Shown here: in pieces, positions 38,301-47,289 of the stretch | Numbering within the stretch: position 1 is the stretch's first letter | How the letters are laid out: every line of letters begins with the position of its first letter | NCBI GenBank assembly: GCA_022448945.1 | Contig: JAKVCV010000006.1 | Coordinates: forward strand, 67,639 to 114,927 | DNA length: 47,289 nt | Direction: 5' to 3' | DNA from: Saprospiraceae bacterium | GTDB taxonomy: Bacteria > Bacteroidota > Bacteroidia > Chitinophagales > Saprospiraceae | Made by a program: the position numbers and the translations under genes | Notes under the pieces: model-generated | The model's database searches: none | What the model saw: only the letters and a program-made list of their open reading frames with translations | What the model was told of the DNA's origin: nothing

Positions 38301-38950
38301 GTATTACCAGGGCATACTACAAATTGATTTATTCCATTCAATGTATCAGCGATAAAACCTTGATTTCCATTGATGGCGGATAAAGTGTCTATAGCATAGG
38401 GAATGTCACATGGGCATGCAACTGATCCAGTACCTGTTCCTGGAGTACTAAATATATTTGTAGCAATATTTGCGTAATTAGTAACCATTAAAATATAAAC
38501 TTCTCCAGCCTGTGCATTGCTTATACTAACTGGTTCTTGAGCTATTGAACTATAACTACAGGTATCAACATTACCCCATTGACCACCTTGACCCATAGAA
38601 TCACAGGCGGCTTGTGCATCTGCAATACTACTAAACGGACCCCATAGTATAAAATCAATATCGACGTTTGCTGTATTATCTAATGTGAAGTAGATTGAGC
38701 CAGTTTGTTCTATTGTTAGTGAGAAATAGGTAGGATTACCTTGCGTACCTAAACAATCATAATTGGGTCCTGCTGGAGCTTGAGGACCTGAACCTGACCC
38801 TGTACCATCAAAATTGGCAGGATATTGAGCAATTCCACTACAAAATGGACTTAAATAAGAGTTGAAACAATTTGAAGCTTGACTATGCAAGTGATTTGTA
38901 ATCGTCAATGTGATTAGACAGAATACAAAAATTGAATATAGATTTTTCAT
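35321..38950 (-). CDS. giant T9SS-exported SprB-like adhesin, paralogue B
   Basis: 1209 residues from the ATG at 38950. This start aligns codon for codon with that of paralogue A (signal MKNLYSIFVFCLITLTITNH); an ATG at 38971 overlapping the upstream stop as ATGA is in frame but adds seven odd residues. The architecture follows A: near-identical N-terminal domain, Ig/PKD-like modules, jelly-roll-like domain (FYIHTNGFITFDNITG), FN3-like domain (GGYYEYSIDSGQTWINVG), SprB-like repeats, and the CHU_C type B T9SS domain (NAFSPNGDGVNDYFAPI, IFNRWGQLVYNG, GWDGKLNGVDQPIDSYIYLV). It lacks the 200-residue insertion and one repeat of A. It lies 56 bases upstream of A on the same strand, so both may share a transcript. 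Confidence 0.9.
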   Translation of the reverse strand: MKNLYSIFVFCLITLTITNHLHSQASNCFNSYLSPFCSGIAQYPANFDGTGSGSGPQAPAGPNYDCLGTQGNPTYFSLTIEQTGSIYFTLDNTANVDIDFILWGPFSSIADAQAACDSMGQGGQWGNVDTCSYSSIAQEPVSISNAQAGEVYILMVTNYANIATNIFSTPGTGTGSVACPCDIPYAIDTLSAINGNQGFIADTLNGINQFVVCPGNTLGIEIGAKASLNDTLSLYGPFTTVNNAFANNTVFSFNPNAPSFYDSLTIYTLVTPTITDIGLTNFTIGMQNNLYTGGLTDSSCFDQLSIQVVVPGVIVNDIDVCSGEILQLNVDSIPTTSLGASSYNWSQVNGPTITFSSVSEREPTITIPISSSNSSSDSIVLVVDYTYGNLCTMSDTMVLHFPDMSINASANPDSICLGESSNLIVNLTDTLTPALCDDYNVSTIPFNPLSTTGTLVNNFTALSFFSSTDEGISAALPIGFNFNFYCNNYSNFYIHTNGFITFDNITGTPGLLTGSTIPDANIPNNLIALSWEDLDVANGGNIQYYVQGVSPNRKLVVSFTSIETWIGGNSMTSQAILYENDNSIEIHITNNNLFTSTIGIEDFSGTTGHYHSSLTQGQSLGNITNTAYRFEPKTFGPFYTWTPNNTLNSTNIHDPTATPNVYGTTTYAVLVNDGICTYIDSTNVTVVTSLPATVLTCDSATVNSISFSWSDIGLPAGGYYEYSIDSGQTWINVGTNLSTTINNLLSGTNYYIIFRANDGQGGPCSVGTISNINCATSNADCNNNPDIIINLNPLHLTCNNDSSGCINATVTGGSGSIMGLNWSNGITSNDSICQLTAGHYTLVVTDTIGTGLNPTICIDSAVVTLTEPLLLEIIVDTIIQPSCKGYENGAIDISINGGSPNYNYLWSNNSINQDLDSLGDNIYTVTVTDINGCVSTTSVNIFSNDSIAVSINSIIGMLSCDALPIGSLQATAIGGTGFLYTWNNGTSGSMASGLPAGNYTVTATNSNGCIDSASSSIIAPTLPQLNPYVSITGLQSVAVPIGTIVTISAGTPGLTYNWTGSSDPISGNLNITNPSQQLTTVSPDPEGIYTYIISASLTTNDTTCTSTDSIIVIVEAPFKGFSNAFSPNGDGVNDYFAPITLSDNEVTTFRIFNRWGQLVYNGDESHGNGWDGKLNGVDQPIDSYIYLVIYQKASDPEPITVRGEFTLLR

Positions 38951-38967
38951 TGAAGTTGTCTTAAGAA

Positions 38968-39417
38968 TCATCTAGATTCTTTAATTTGAATTTCTTTAAT
39001 TTCTTTTTCTTGATTTCCAATTTGAGATTCAGCTAACCTGATTTGTCTTTGATTAAGACTTAAGGCATTTTTGTATTTTTCCAATAATCCAGTATCCGAA
39101 GGATTATTTAATAATACATTTTTGATTAAAGAAATTAAATGATCCTGATTAGCTTTTAATTGGGAAAGGTTCTTTTTAGTATTTGTTAAACTTGTTTTTT
39201 TGTTATTAGTAGGTTTTAGCTTATCACAAGTTTTACAATTATTGTGCAAACCCTTTTGTTTTTCTTGTAGTTCTGAAAGGTTTATCTTTTTAGCTAGAGG
39301 ATTATTATTTTCTAATAAAGATACAGAATTTTGATGTGTATCTTGAGCATCGATATTAGATTGCGCCTTTATTATTATAGGCAAAAAGAATAATAAAAAA
39401 ATGATTTTTTGTCTCAT
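38968..39417 (-). CDS. small secreted coiled-coil protein upstream of the adhesins
   Basis: 149 residues from the ATG at 39417, chosen because it starts a good signal peptide (MRQKIIFLLFFLPIIIKAQS); an extension to 39468 would hide it. The mature part is lysine/asparagine-rich and mostly helical (NLSELQEKQKGLHNN, NLSQLKANQDHLISLIKN, LEKYKNALSLNQRQIRLAES), with a CKTCDK pair near residue 70. No family recognised. It ends 17 bases before paralogue B on the same strand, so it is probably the first gene of a three-gene adhesin operon. A role in export, assembly or anchoring of the adhesins is inference from position only. Confidence 0.7.
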   Translation of the reverse strand: MRQKIIFLLFFLPIIIKAQSNIDAQDTHQNSVSLLENNNPLAKKINLSELQEKQKGLHNNCKTCDKLKPTNNKKTSLTNTKKNLSQLKANQDHLISLIKNVLLNNPSDTGLLEKYKNALSLNQRQIRLAESQIGNQEKEIKEIQIKESR

Positions 39418-39621
39418 AATTGTTAATAGTAAATAATAAGAATAATTCGTTATAAAAGTTAAGATCAAAAATAAGGCTAAAATTAATATTTGCTAAATTT
39501 TTACACTAGGGTAGCCTGTTTTATTTATTAGTAAAAAAAGGATTCTAATCTTATCTAAAATTATGTTAAGGTAAAATTAAAAACAATATGACTAATCCCG
39601 ATAAATAATTAGTTAAATTTT

Positions 39622-39629
39622 TACTTTTG
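39622..39629 (+). promoter_or_regulatory. candidate -7 element upstream of the nucleoside transporter
   Basis: TACTTTTG fits TAnnTTTG and lies 78 bases before the ATG. No -33 TTTG at the right spacing, so this is tentative. Confidence 0.33.
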
Positions 39630-39707
39630 TGTAAATCATTGGTTAAGAATCATTAATTATATAGTTTTTTCACCTTTATTTATTAATTTTTATAACAACA
39701 ATCATAA

Positions 39708-41378
39708 ATGGAAGACATACTGAGGGGAATTTTTGGAATAACTGTTTTATTATCTTTTTTATATTTATTTAGCTCAAATAGAAAAGCAATAGATTGGAAA
39801 TTAGTATTTATGGCCCTTTCTATGCAAATTTTATTTGGTCTTGCTGTTTTAAAAGTACAATTTGTAAGTAATTTTTTTGATATAATAGGCAAGGGTTTTG
39901 TTGCAGTATTAAACTTTACTAAAGAAGGTTCAATTTTTGTCTTTGGAAATCTCCTTGACCCTTCTTCTATTGGATTTATATTTGCTTTTCAAATACTACC
40001 TACCATATTATTTTTCTCGGCTTTATCTTCTATTCTCTACTATCTAGGTATTTTACAACGTATAATTTATGGATTAGCATTTGTTATGACTAAAGTAATG
40101 CGTCTTTCAGGCGCAGAAAGTTTAGCCGCTGCTGCTAATGTTTTTATCGGTCAAACAGAAGCACCACTTGTAGTAAAACCCTATTTGTCAAAAATGACAA
40201 AATCGGAAATATTATGTCTTATGGTAGGAGGGATGGCTACTATTGCAGGTGGAGTACTTGCAGCATATATTGGTTTTCTAGGAGGAGATGATGTTAAAAG
40301 TCAGCAAGAATTTGCAAGACATTTATTAACTGCATCAATTATGTCAGCACCAGCTGCAATTTTAGCAGCTAAAATTCTATATCCAGAGACAGAAGAAGTT
40401 GACACTAATCTAGAAATACCTAAAGAAAAGATTGGTAATAATTTGTTAGAAGCTATTTCTAATGGCACTACTGATGGATTAAAACTTGCAGTAAATGTTG
40501 GTGCAATGCTGGTTGTATTTATTGCTCTAGTTGCTATGTTCAATGCAATATGTTCAAATACTTTAGGTGAATGGATCGGTTGGACCGTAGCAGACAATTC
40601 ATTGTCGTTTTTTGGGCACACTTTTCTTCCCGCCCAGGATTCATTCTTATATGCTAATATTATCAATGTCCCTTATACTGACACTATAAAAGTAGTCAAC
40701 GAATCAATAGTACAGGGATTTAATGGATTAGATAGTATTGCTTTTACAATAGATGAAAAAACTATTGAATTACAGAATCAAATCACCGAATTTGACACAT
40801 TATTACGTTCCAATCCTGCATATTCTATGAAATGGATTGATCTTGGAAATGATACACTTACTAACATAAGTGGATTAGATAGTATAATAAATATTGATGC
40901 TTGGCTGATCATGGACGGAGGAAATACTCTTGATACAATTTATAAAAATTCTGAATCACTTAATCGAATTTCATTAAATATGTATGTTGACTATGTAACT
41001 TCTGGTAGGTTTCAATCATTTAACCTTGAATATATTCTTGGTGTAATCATGTCACCTGTAGCATGGGTTTTAGGTACACCAACTCAGGATATTTTAATAA
41101 TTGGACAACTTTTAGGTAAAAAGACTATTATTAATGAATTTGTAGCATATGCTGATATTCCTTCTGTTGCTTCTGCTATCTCTTATAAATCAAAAGTTAT
41201 TGCAACATATGCGCTATGTGGATTCGCTAATTTTGCATCAATAGGTATTCAAGTAGGAGGTATTGGCGCTATTGCACCTGAAAAAAGAACTACTCTTGCT
41301 CAATTTGGTATAAAAGCTTTAATTGGAGGTACAATAGCTTGTTTTCTTACTGCAACTATTGCAGGTATGATAGTATAG
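39708..41378 (+). CDS. concentrative nucleoside transporter (NupC/CNT family) with a large insertion
   Basis: 556 residues, multi-pass membrane protein that imports nucleosides with Na+ or H+. CNT motifs are present: FGLAVLKVQF, ILFFSALSSILYYLGILQRI, SGAESLAAAANVFIGQTEAP (the G-Q-T-E nucleoside-binding motif) and MVGGMATIAGGVLAAYIGFL; the C-terminal part has GVIMSPVAWVLGTPTQDILI, NEFVAYADIP and ALCGFANFASIGIQVGGIGA. E. coli NupC has 400 residues. The extra length is mainly a hydrophilic stretch of about 125 residues (about 305-430) between transport-domain helices, probably on the periplasmic or cytoplasmic face. fabD follows 82 bases later. Confidence 0.92.
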   Translation: MEDILRGIFGITVLLSFLYLFSSNRKAIDWKLVFMALSMQILFGLAVLKVQFVSNFFDIIGKGFVAVLNFTKEGSIFVFGNLLDPSSIGFIFAFQILPTILFFSALSSILYYLGILQRIIYGLAFVMTKVMRLSGAESLAAAANVFIGQTEAPLVVKPYLSKMTKSEILCLMVGGMATIAGGVLAAYIGFLGGDDVKSQQEFARHLLTASIMSAPAAILAAKILYPETEEVDTNLEIPKEKIGNNLLEAISNGTTDGLKLAVNVGAMLVVFIALVAMFNAICSNTLGEWIGWTVADNSLSFFGHTFLPAQDSFLYANIINVPYTDTIKVVNESIVQGFNGLDSIAFTIDEKTIELQNQITEFDTLLRSNPAYSMKWIDLGNDTLTNISGLDSIINIDAWLIMDGGNTLDTIYKNSESLNRISLNMYVDYVTSGRFQSFNLEYILGVIMSPVAWVLGTPTQDILIIGQLLGKKTIINEFVAYADIPSVASAISYKSKVIATYALCGFANFASIGIQVGGIGAIAPEKRTTLAQFGIKALIGGTIACFLTATIAGMIV

Positions 41379-41417
41379 CTTTTATATTAATTTTTTATCT
41401 ATAAAGTTATATTTTAC

Positions 41418-41425
41418 TAATTTTG
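41418..41425 (+). promoter_or_regulatory. candidate -7 element upstream of fabD
   Basis: TAATTTTG fits TAnnTTTG, 36 bases before the fabD ATG, a typical leader length. No clear -33 element was found. Confidence 0.33.
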
Positions 41426-41460
41426 CATTTATTAAATAAATTTAAATAACACATTTTTAT

Positions 41461-42333
41461 ATGAAAGCTTTTTTGTTTCCTGGCCAAGGTGCACAATTTG
41501 TTGGCATGGGTATGGATTTGTATGAAACATATCCTGTAGCTAAAGAATTATTCGACAAAGCAAATCAGATTCTAGGTTTTAATCTTACACAAGTTATGTT
41601 TGAAGGTTCTTCTGAAGACCTAATTCAAACTAAAATCACACAACCAGCAATATTTTTACATTCAGTCATTTCTGCTAAAGTAAAAATGACTGAAAAACCT
41701 GATATAGTTGCAGGTCATTCTTTAGGTGAATTTTCTGCACTAGTAGCAAATGGTACATTAAATTTTGAAGATGCTTTAATGTTAGTTTCACAAAGAGCGC
41801 AAGCTATGCAAAAATCATGTGATGAAACTAAGGGCACTATGGCCGCTATAATGACTTCAGATATAAATTTAGTAGAAGATATATGTAATAATATTTCAGA
41901 TATTGTCGTTCCCGCAAATTATAACACTCCTTCACAATTAGTTATATCTGGATCTATATCAGGAATTCAAAAAGCATCGAAAGAATTGGAAGAAAAGGGA
42001 GCACGGGTTATACCTCTTTCGGTAGGTGGAGCATTTCATTCACCATTAATGGATTCTGCTAAAAAAAATTTACAAGAAGCAATCGAGGCAACAACTTTTT
42101 CTACACCATTTTGCCCAATATATCAAAATGTAACAGCAGAACCAACTACAGATATTACTACAATAAGGGCCAATCTAATAAATCAGTTAACTGGTTCAGT
42201 AAGATGGAGTCAAACAATTCAAAATATGATGGTTAATAATGTTAGCCACTTTGTTGAAGTTGGAGGTAAAGGTAGAATACTATTAGGTATGGTACGCAAA
42301 ATTAACCGAAAAGCTCAAATGGAAATGTTATAA
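41461..42333 (+). CDS. fabD: malonyl-CoA:ACP transacylase FabD
   Basis: 290 residues; loads malonyl groups on acyl carrier protein for fatty acid synthesis. The start AFLFPGQGAQFVGMGMDLYE is diagnostic. The nucleophile Ser is in GHSLGEFSALV (about residue 86), the arginine in QRAQAMQ binds the carboxylate, and the catalytic His is in GGAFHSPLM (about 193). Length is normal. No other fab genes lie next to it. Confidence 0.96.
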   Translation: MKAFLFPGQGAQFVGMGMDLYETYPVAKELFDKANQILGFNLTQVMFEGSSEDLIQTKITQPAIFLHSVISAKVKMTEKPDIVAGHSLGEFSALVANGTLNFEDALMLVSQRAQAMQKSCDETKGTMAAIMTSDINLVEDICNNISDIVVPANYNTPSQLVISGSISGIQKASKELEEKGARVIPLSVGGAFHSPLMDSAKKNLQEAIEATTFSTPFCPIYQNVTAEPTTDITTIRANLINQLTGSVRWSQTIQNMMVNNVSHFVEVGGKGRILLGMVRKINRKAQMEML

Positions 42334-42387
42334 GCATATCATCAAATATTAAACTTTACTCTATAAACATAAATTGTTACAGCTTAC

Positions 42388-44483
<2,096 letters not shown>

Positions 44484-44555
44484 TGTAAATTTGGTTTATT
44501 TCAAATAAAAGGCATCAGAAAGACTATTGCAGAAGACGTAAAGATTAAGTAAGTG

Positions 44556-44633
44556 AACTTTTCCCTACGACAGTACAAACTGTATCAGGTTCTGAGGGTC
44601 TTTCTCAGTACCATTTGGTACACCCCTAAAGTA
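44556..44633 (-). promoter_or_regulatory. TPP (THI-box) riboswitch upstream of thiS-thiC
   Basis: On the minus strand the order of conserved blocks is TTAGGGGTG, ACTGAGA, GACCCTCAGAACCTGATAC and CGTAGGGAA, the standard THI-box pattern (GGGGUGC, CUGAGA, ACCC, GAACCUGAU, CGUAGGGAA). Binding of thiamine pyrophosphate should lower expression. The aptamer ends about 75 bases before the thiS ATG. I see no clear terminator stem in between, so control may act on translation or through another switch stem. Confidence 0.93.
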
Positions 44634-44714
44634 TATATGCAAAAGTAGAAAAAAAAATCTAATAAATAGATTTAGAGATAGCTTGTATTTAACTTTATAT
44701 TGCCATTATGGCAT

Positions 44715-45536
44715 TTATATTTTTTTTAAATACTTGACCAGTTTATTTAGTTTCAAATGTTGTGCTATACTTAAAGCTGTATTTCCTCTTAAATCTTTCT
44801 GATGTGGATTGGCGCCTTTAGATATTAACATTTTGCATCTATCCAGTTTACCGTGGCCAACAGCATATAATAAAGCTGGAGCACCACTGCTTAATTCATT
44901 TAAATCAGCGCCTAAATCGATTAATTTATCAACAAAATAATCATTATCTAATCTACATGCATCAGCAAGTAAAGTAATGTTAACGTTATTATTAATAATA
45001 CTTGAGCCTGCTTTTAATAGTAAATCGAAAACTTTTACATTCTGATGTCTTATCACGCGATGCAAAATTGTAAGATTTAAATATATTGGATTAGGATTGG
45101 CGCCTTTTTTAATTAAATATTTTATAATTTTTGGATTGTTTTTAGAAACAGCCCACTGTAATGCAGTCCACCCAGGTTTATTGTCAATAGATTGTTCATC
45201 ATCATCAACATCAATATTTAATTCTTCAATGAAATATTTTAGCAATTTCATCTTTTCTTCACCCGCTGCTATACTATTTAGATTTCCATAAAATCCTTTT
45301 TTACCATCATCGATAAGACCTTTTGTTGTGCAATCTGCTCCCATCTGAATAAGAAATTTTACAAAATCAAGATTTGTTTTATAGGCAGCCCACATTAATA
45401 AAGGGGCTTCTTTATCATCTTTTAAATTTATATCTGCACCATTAATTATGGCAGCTTTAGCTTTTTCAATATTATTCAATTTTACTGCATCAAGCAATAA
45501 ATCATTTTGGTATAATATTTCCTTATTATTTTTCAT
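44715..45536 (-). CDS. ankyrin-repeat protein
   Basis: 273 residues of ankyrin repeats and nothing else: KAAIINGADINLKDDKEAPL, LLMWAAYKTNLDFVKFLIQM, PGWTALQWAVSKNNPKIIKY, LIKKGANPNPIYLNLTILHR, LLADACRLDNDYFVDKLIDL, ALLYAVGHGKLDRCKMLISK and GNTALSIAQHLKLNKLVKYL, about seven repeats of 33 residues. Two repeats are longer than usual, with loops (GLIDDGKKGFYGNLNSIAAG). No signal peptide, so likely cytoplasmic. Ankyrin arrays bind proteins; the partner is unknown. Lies upstream of the thi genes on the same strand, but separated by 180 bases with the riboswitch, so independent. Confidence 0.92.
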   Translation of the reverse strand: MKNNKEILYQNDLLLDAVKLNNIEKAKAAIINGADINLKDDKEAPLLMWAAYKTNLDFVKFLIQMGADCTTKGLIDDGKKGFYGNLNSIAAGEEKMKLLKYFIEELNIDVDDDEQSIDNKPGWTALQWAVSKNNPKIIKYLIKKGANPNPIYLNLTILHRVIRHQNVKVFDLLLKAGSSIINNNVNITLLADACRLDNDYFVDKLIDLGADLNELSSGAPALLYAVGHGKLDRCKMLISKGANPHQKDLRGNTALSIAQHLKLNKLVKYLKKI

Positions 45537-45816
45537 TTATAAAAGAAAATTAAATAATGTAATTTGTTTCTGATATTAAAAATTCAAGTATTATTCGCTA
45601 AATGTAAAGTTAATTTAAAAAAATAAAAATTTACAAACATTAAAATAGATAAGTTTCAAAATCCTTTATGCATATTTGAAAAGTCTTAAAAAAAGACTAA
45701 TTTTATATAATATTAATAATTAATATTATTTGCTAATAATTTTCGTTTACCAAATTATAATTATTGAATTCTACTTCTATAGCAACTACTATAAATAAAT
45801 TGAATATAAAATTACT

Positions 45817-46872
45817 ATGAAAAAAATACTATTAATTATTCAAATTGTTTTTTTACCTTTTTTGTTGAAAGCACAATTTAATTGGGGGCACAATTATTTT
45901 GAAGTTGGTATTGGTGGAGGTATAATGAATTATTCTGGAGAATTAACTTCTTCTATTTTTGATTATAAACATATTCATCCTGCTGGAGCTGTTTTTGGTA
46001 GATATAGTATGGGAAGATATGTAGGTTTTCGAGTTCAAATGGCCCTTGGTTCTATTTCTGGCAATGATGCAGATTCACCAGAACAACGTAATCAAATAAG
46101 AAATCTAGATTTCAAGTCACATCTATTTGAGGGTTCTATTATTGTAGAAGCAAATTTAATGGGTTTTCACCCTCGTGGTCATCAATCAATGTTTTCACCT
46201 TATGTATTCGTAGGTCTTGGTATTTTTAATTTCGAACCCGTTACATCCCATTTTGATCCAAACCTAGACGCACTTGAAGTTAAAATACGTGAATTTAATA
46301 CAGAAGGACAAGGTAGTACTACGTTTACTAATAGACCTAAATATTCTCCAACTCAAGCATCTTTTATAATGGGTATTGGTGTCAAATATGCAATTAATAG
46401 TAATTTAGCTATTGGGTTTGAAATTGGATTTAGACCTACTTTTACGGATTATCTTGATGATGTAGGTCAAACGTACCCTGTCAATGCCTTAACTGGCGAA
46501 CCTTTTTATAATCAGGATCCGTATATAGTTGGTGAGTATGGAGATAAGTCAAGCCAAGAATTATTTGCAGATAAAACATATGCATATATTGCTGAACAAA
46601 GAGGTGAATCATTAAGTCAATATTTAAATTCTATCGTGCCTATTCTTGAAAAAGATCCAAATACAATTACTGATCAGGATGAATTAGACATGTTGCAGGA
46701 ATATAATGGTTATATAAATGCTAGGGGAGGCACACTTGTTCGAGGTGACAAACTTAACGATTGGTATATGTTTACTATGCTTACCGTTTCTTACAACTTC
46801 ATAGAAAATGGCCTTGTTGGACATCGTAAACGTCGTAAAAAGAAAGCAGGTTGTAAAAGCTCACAATTTTAG
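45817..46872 (+). CDS. outer-membrane beta-barrel protein (DUF6089-like)
   Basis: 351 residues. A signal peptide (MKKILLIIQIVFLPFLLKAQ) is followed by FEVGIGGGIMNYSGELTSSI, GAVFGRYSMGRYVGFRVQMA, LFEGSIIVEANLMGFHPRGH, FSPYVFVGLGIFNFEP and FIMGIGVKYAINSNLAIGFE, the strand pattern of DUF6089-like barrels of Bacteroidota. Residues about 230-320 form a loop-rich acidic part, perhaps an external loop or plug. The end is basic (GHRKRRKKKAGCKSSQF). The function is unknown; the paralogue-like next gene suggests a duplicated pair. Confidence 0.85.
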   Translation: MKKILLIIQIVFLPFLLKAQFNWGHNYFEVGIGGGIMNYSGELTSSIFDYKHIHPAGAVFGRYSMGRYVGFRVQMALGSISGNDADSPEQRNQIRNLDFKSHLFEGSIIVEANLMGFHPRGHQSMFSPYVFVGLGIFNFEPVTSHFDPNLDALEVKIREFNTEGQGSTTFTNRPKYSPTQASFIMGIGVKYAINSNLAIGFEIGFRPTFTDYLDDVGQTYPVNALTGEPFYNQDPYIVGEYGDKSSQELFADKTYAYIAEQRGESLSQYLNSIVPILEKDPNTITDQDELDMLQEYNGYINARGGTLVRGDKLNDWYMFTMLTVSYNFIENGLVGHRKRRKKKAGCKSSQF

Positions 46873-46932
46873 CTTTCTGATTCTACATTTAACAAATATT
46901 TGTTTAAATATGAATTTCAGAATATCAAAATT

Positions 46933-46975
46933 AAAAAATAGTAAGTCATCGTATAAAATGACTTACTATTTTTTT
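46933..46975 (+). terminator. strong hairpin with T-run between the two barrel genes
   Basis: AAAAAATAGTAAGTCAT (46933-46949) pairs perfectly over 17 bp with ATGACTTACTATTTTTT (46958-46974), loop of 8 bases, followed by Ts. It looks like an intrinsic terminator of the upstream barrel gene, but its right arm contains the likely start codon of the next gene (46958), so it may also work as an attenuator or cover that start. Confidence 0.8.
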
Positions 46976-47289
46976 AGTCTATTATCTTATCATATTTGTA
47001 GAATTATAATTTTTATTTTCTTTTTTATATCACATTTCATTACTCTTAATGCTCAATTTGTTGAAGTAGGTGGATTTGTTGGTGTGTTAAGCTTTAATGG
47101 AGATGTTAATGTTGGAGGTGTTTTAACAAACTCTGATGCTGCATTTGGTGCTTTTTTAAGATGCACTCCAAATTCCAGATTAAGTGTAAAATTAGGTTTT
47201 TTAAAAGGTAATTTAGTTGCAAATGATAGAAACTCATTAGAGCCAAAAATCCGTGAAAGGAATTTTAATTTAAAATCTGATTTAATGGA
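46958..47289 (+). CDS. second outer-membrane barrel protein (DUF6089-like), 3' end beyond window
   Basis: Partial gene, open to the window end (about 110 codons). The ATG at 46958 (MTYYFFSLLSYHICRIIIFI) leads straight into a hydrophobic signal segment ending ...HFITLNAQ; an earlier ATG at 46910 is in frame but would put the hairpin in the coding sequence. The mature start FVEVGGFVGVLSFNGDVNV, followed by GAFLRCTPNSRLSVKLGFLK and IRERNFNLKSD, parallels the first barrel (NYSGEL, FRVQMALGSISG, RNLDFKSH). Thus it is probably a paralogue of the gene upstream. The start codon is not certain. Confidence 0.7.
   Translation, partial: MTYYFFSLLSYHICRIIIFIFFFISHFITLNAQFVEVGGFVGVLSFNGDVNVGGVLTNSDAAFGAFLRCTPNSRLSVKLGFLKGNLVANDRNSLEPKIRERNFNLKSDLM

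Noticed and set aside
40301-40666. A 121-codon minus-strand frame inside the nucleoside transporter.
   Set aside because: Antisense shadow of a conserved membrane-protein region; no independent coding evidence.
45678-45693. Hairpin AGTCTT...AAGACT in the gap before the first barrel gene as a terminator.
   Set aside because: Only a 6-bp AT-rich stem without a proper T-run on either strand; neither neighbouring gene ends there.

Overview
The window comes from an AT-rich (roughly 30% GC) member of the Bacteroidota. Markers for this are type IX secretion (T9SS) C-terminal sorting domains, families typical of the phylum (DUF4836, DUF6089-like barrels, a short histone H1-like protein, nusB/DUF1573/yajC/YbbR clustering, bifunctional phosphoglucose/phosphomannose isomerase, Omp28-like protein), start codons mostly without Shine-Dalgarno sequences, and promoters of the TTG-N19/20-TAnnTTTG type. 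The large SprB-like adhesins with gliding-motility C-termini would fit a Saprospirales/Chitinophagales or flavobacterial lineage, but I cannot place it more closely. The genes read as an ordinary chromosome: I see no insertion sequence, prophage, CRISPR array, tRNA or rRNA.

Layout. 1-6.2 kb: a partial secreted Omp28-like protein; prfB (RF2) with an intact programmed +1 frameshift, divergent from prmC, which encodes the methyltransferase that modifies release factors; a T9SS-exported M14 carboxypeptidase. 6.3-9.4 kb: a 1025-residue protein that looks like an eroded DUF4011-helicase-Vsr-type protein. 9.4-13.1 kb (minus strand): nusB, a small beta-barrel, a DUF1573 lipoprotein, yajC and a YbbR protein, in overlapping or closely spaced order. 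13.2-18.8 kb: acyl-ACP thioesterase, ArsC-like protein, a three-gene set of retropepsin-like RimB, RimK and an AstE/aspartoacylase-like enzyme, and a DUF4836 lipoprotein. 19-23.6 kb: WG-repeat lipoprotein, OmpA-family protein, VOC protein, MOSC protein, threonine aldolase. 23.8-29.9 kb: a 59-residue histone H1-like gene with a clear promoter and terminator, a FadH-like flavoenzyme, YraN, Pgi/Pmi, LipB and three uncharacterised small genes. 30.2-39.4 kb: an Lrp/AsnC regulator facing two giant paralogous T9SS adhesins and a small secreted coiled-coil protein. 39.7-47.3 kb: CNT nucleoside transporter, fabD, a TPP-riboswitch-controlled thiS-thiC pair, an ankyrin-repeat protein and two outer-membrane barrels, the last cut by the window end.

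How the genes relate. prfB and prmC make and activate the same termination factor. RimB/RimK/AstE-like probably form one unit acting on protein or peptide glutamate tails. thiS and thiC supply the thiazole sulfur carrier and the pyrimidine half of thiamine under TPP control. The adhesins, the carboxypeptidase and probably the Omp28-like protein are exported or surface proteins, the first two kinds through the T9SS.

The most unusual objects are the degenerate helicase/nuclease-like protein, the adhesin pair whose N-terminal quarters are nearly identical while the rest has diverged (gene conversion), and a 17-bp hairpin covering the likely start codon of the last gene. The only gene-free stretch above 300 bases is 29916-30240, which holds a candidate promoter. 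Shorter gaps at 14465-14738, 18802-19076, 39418-39707 and 45537-45816 are AT-rich with, at most, weak promoter-like matches.
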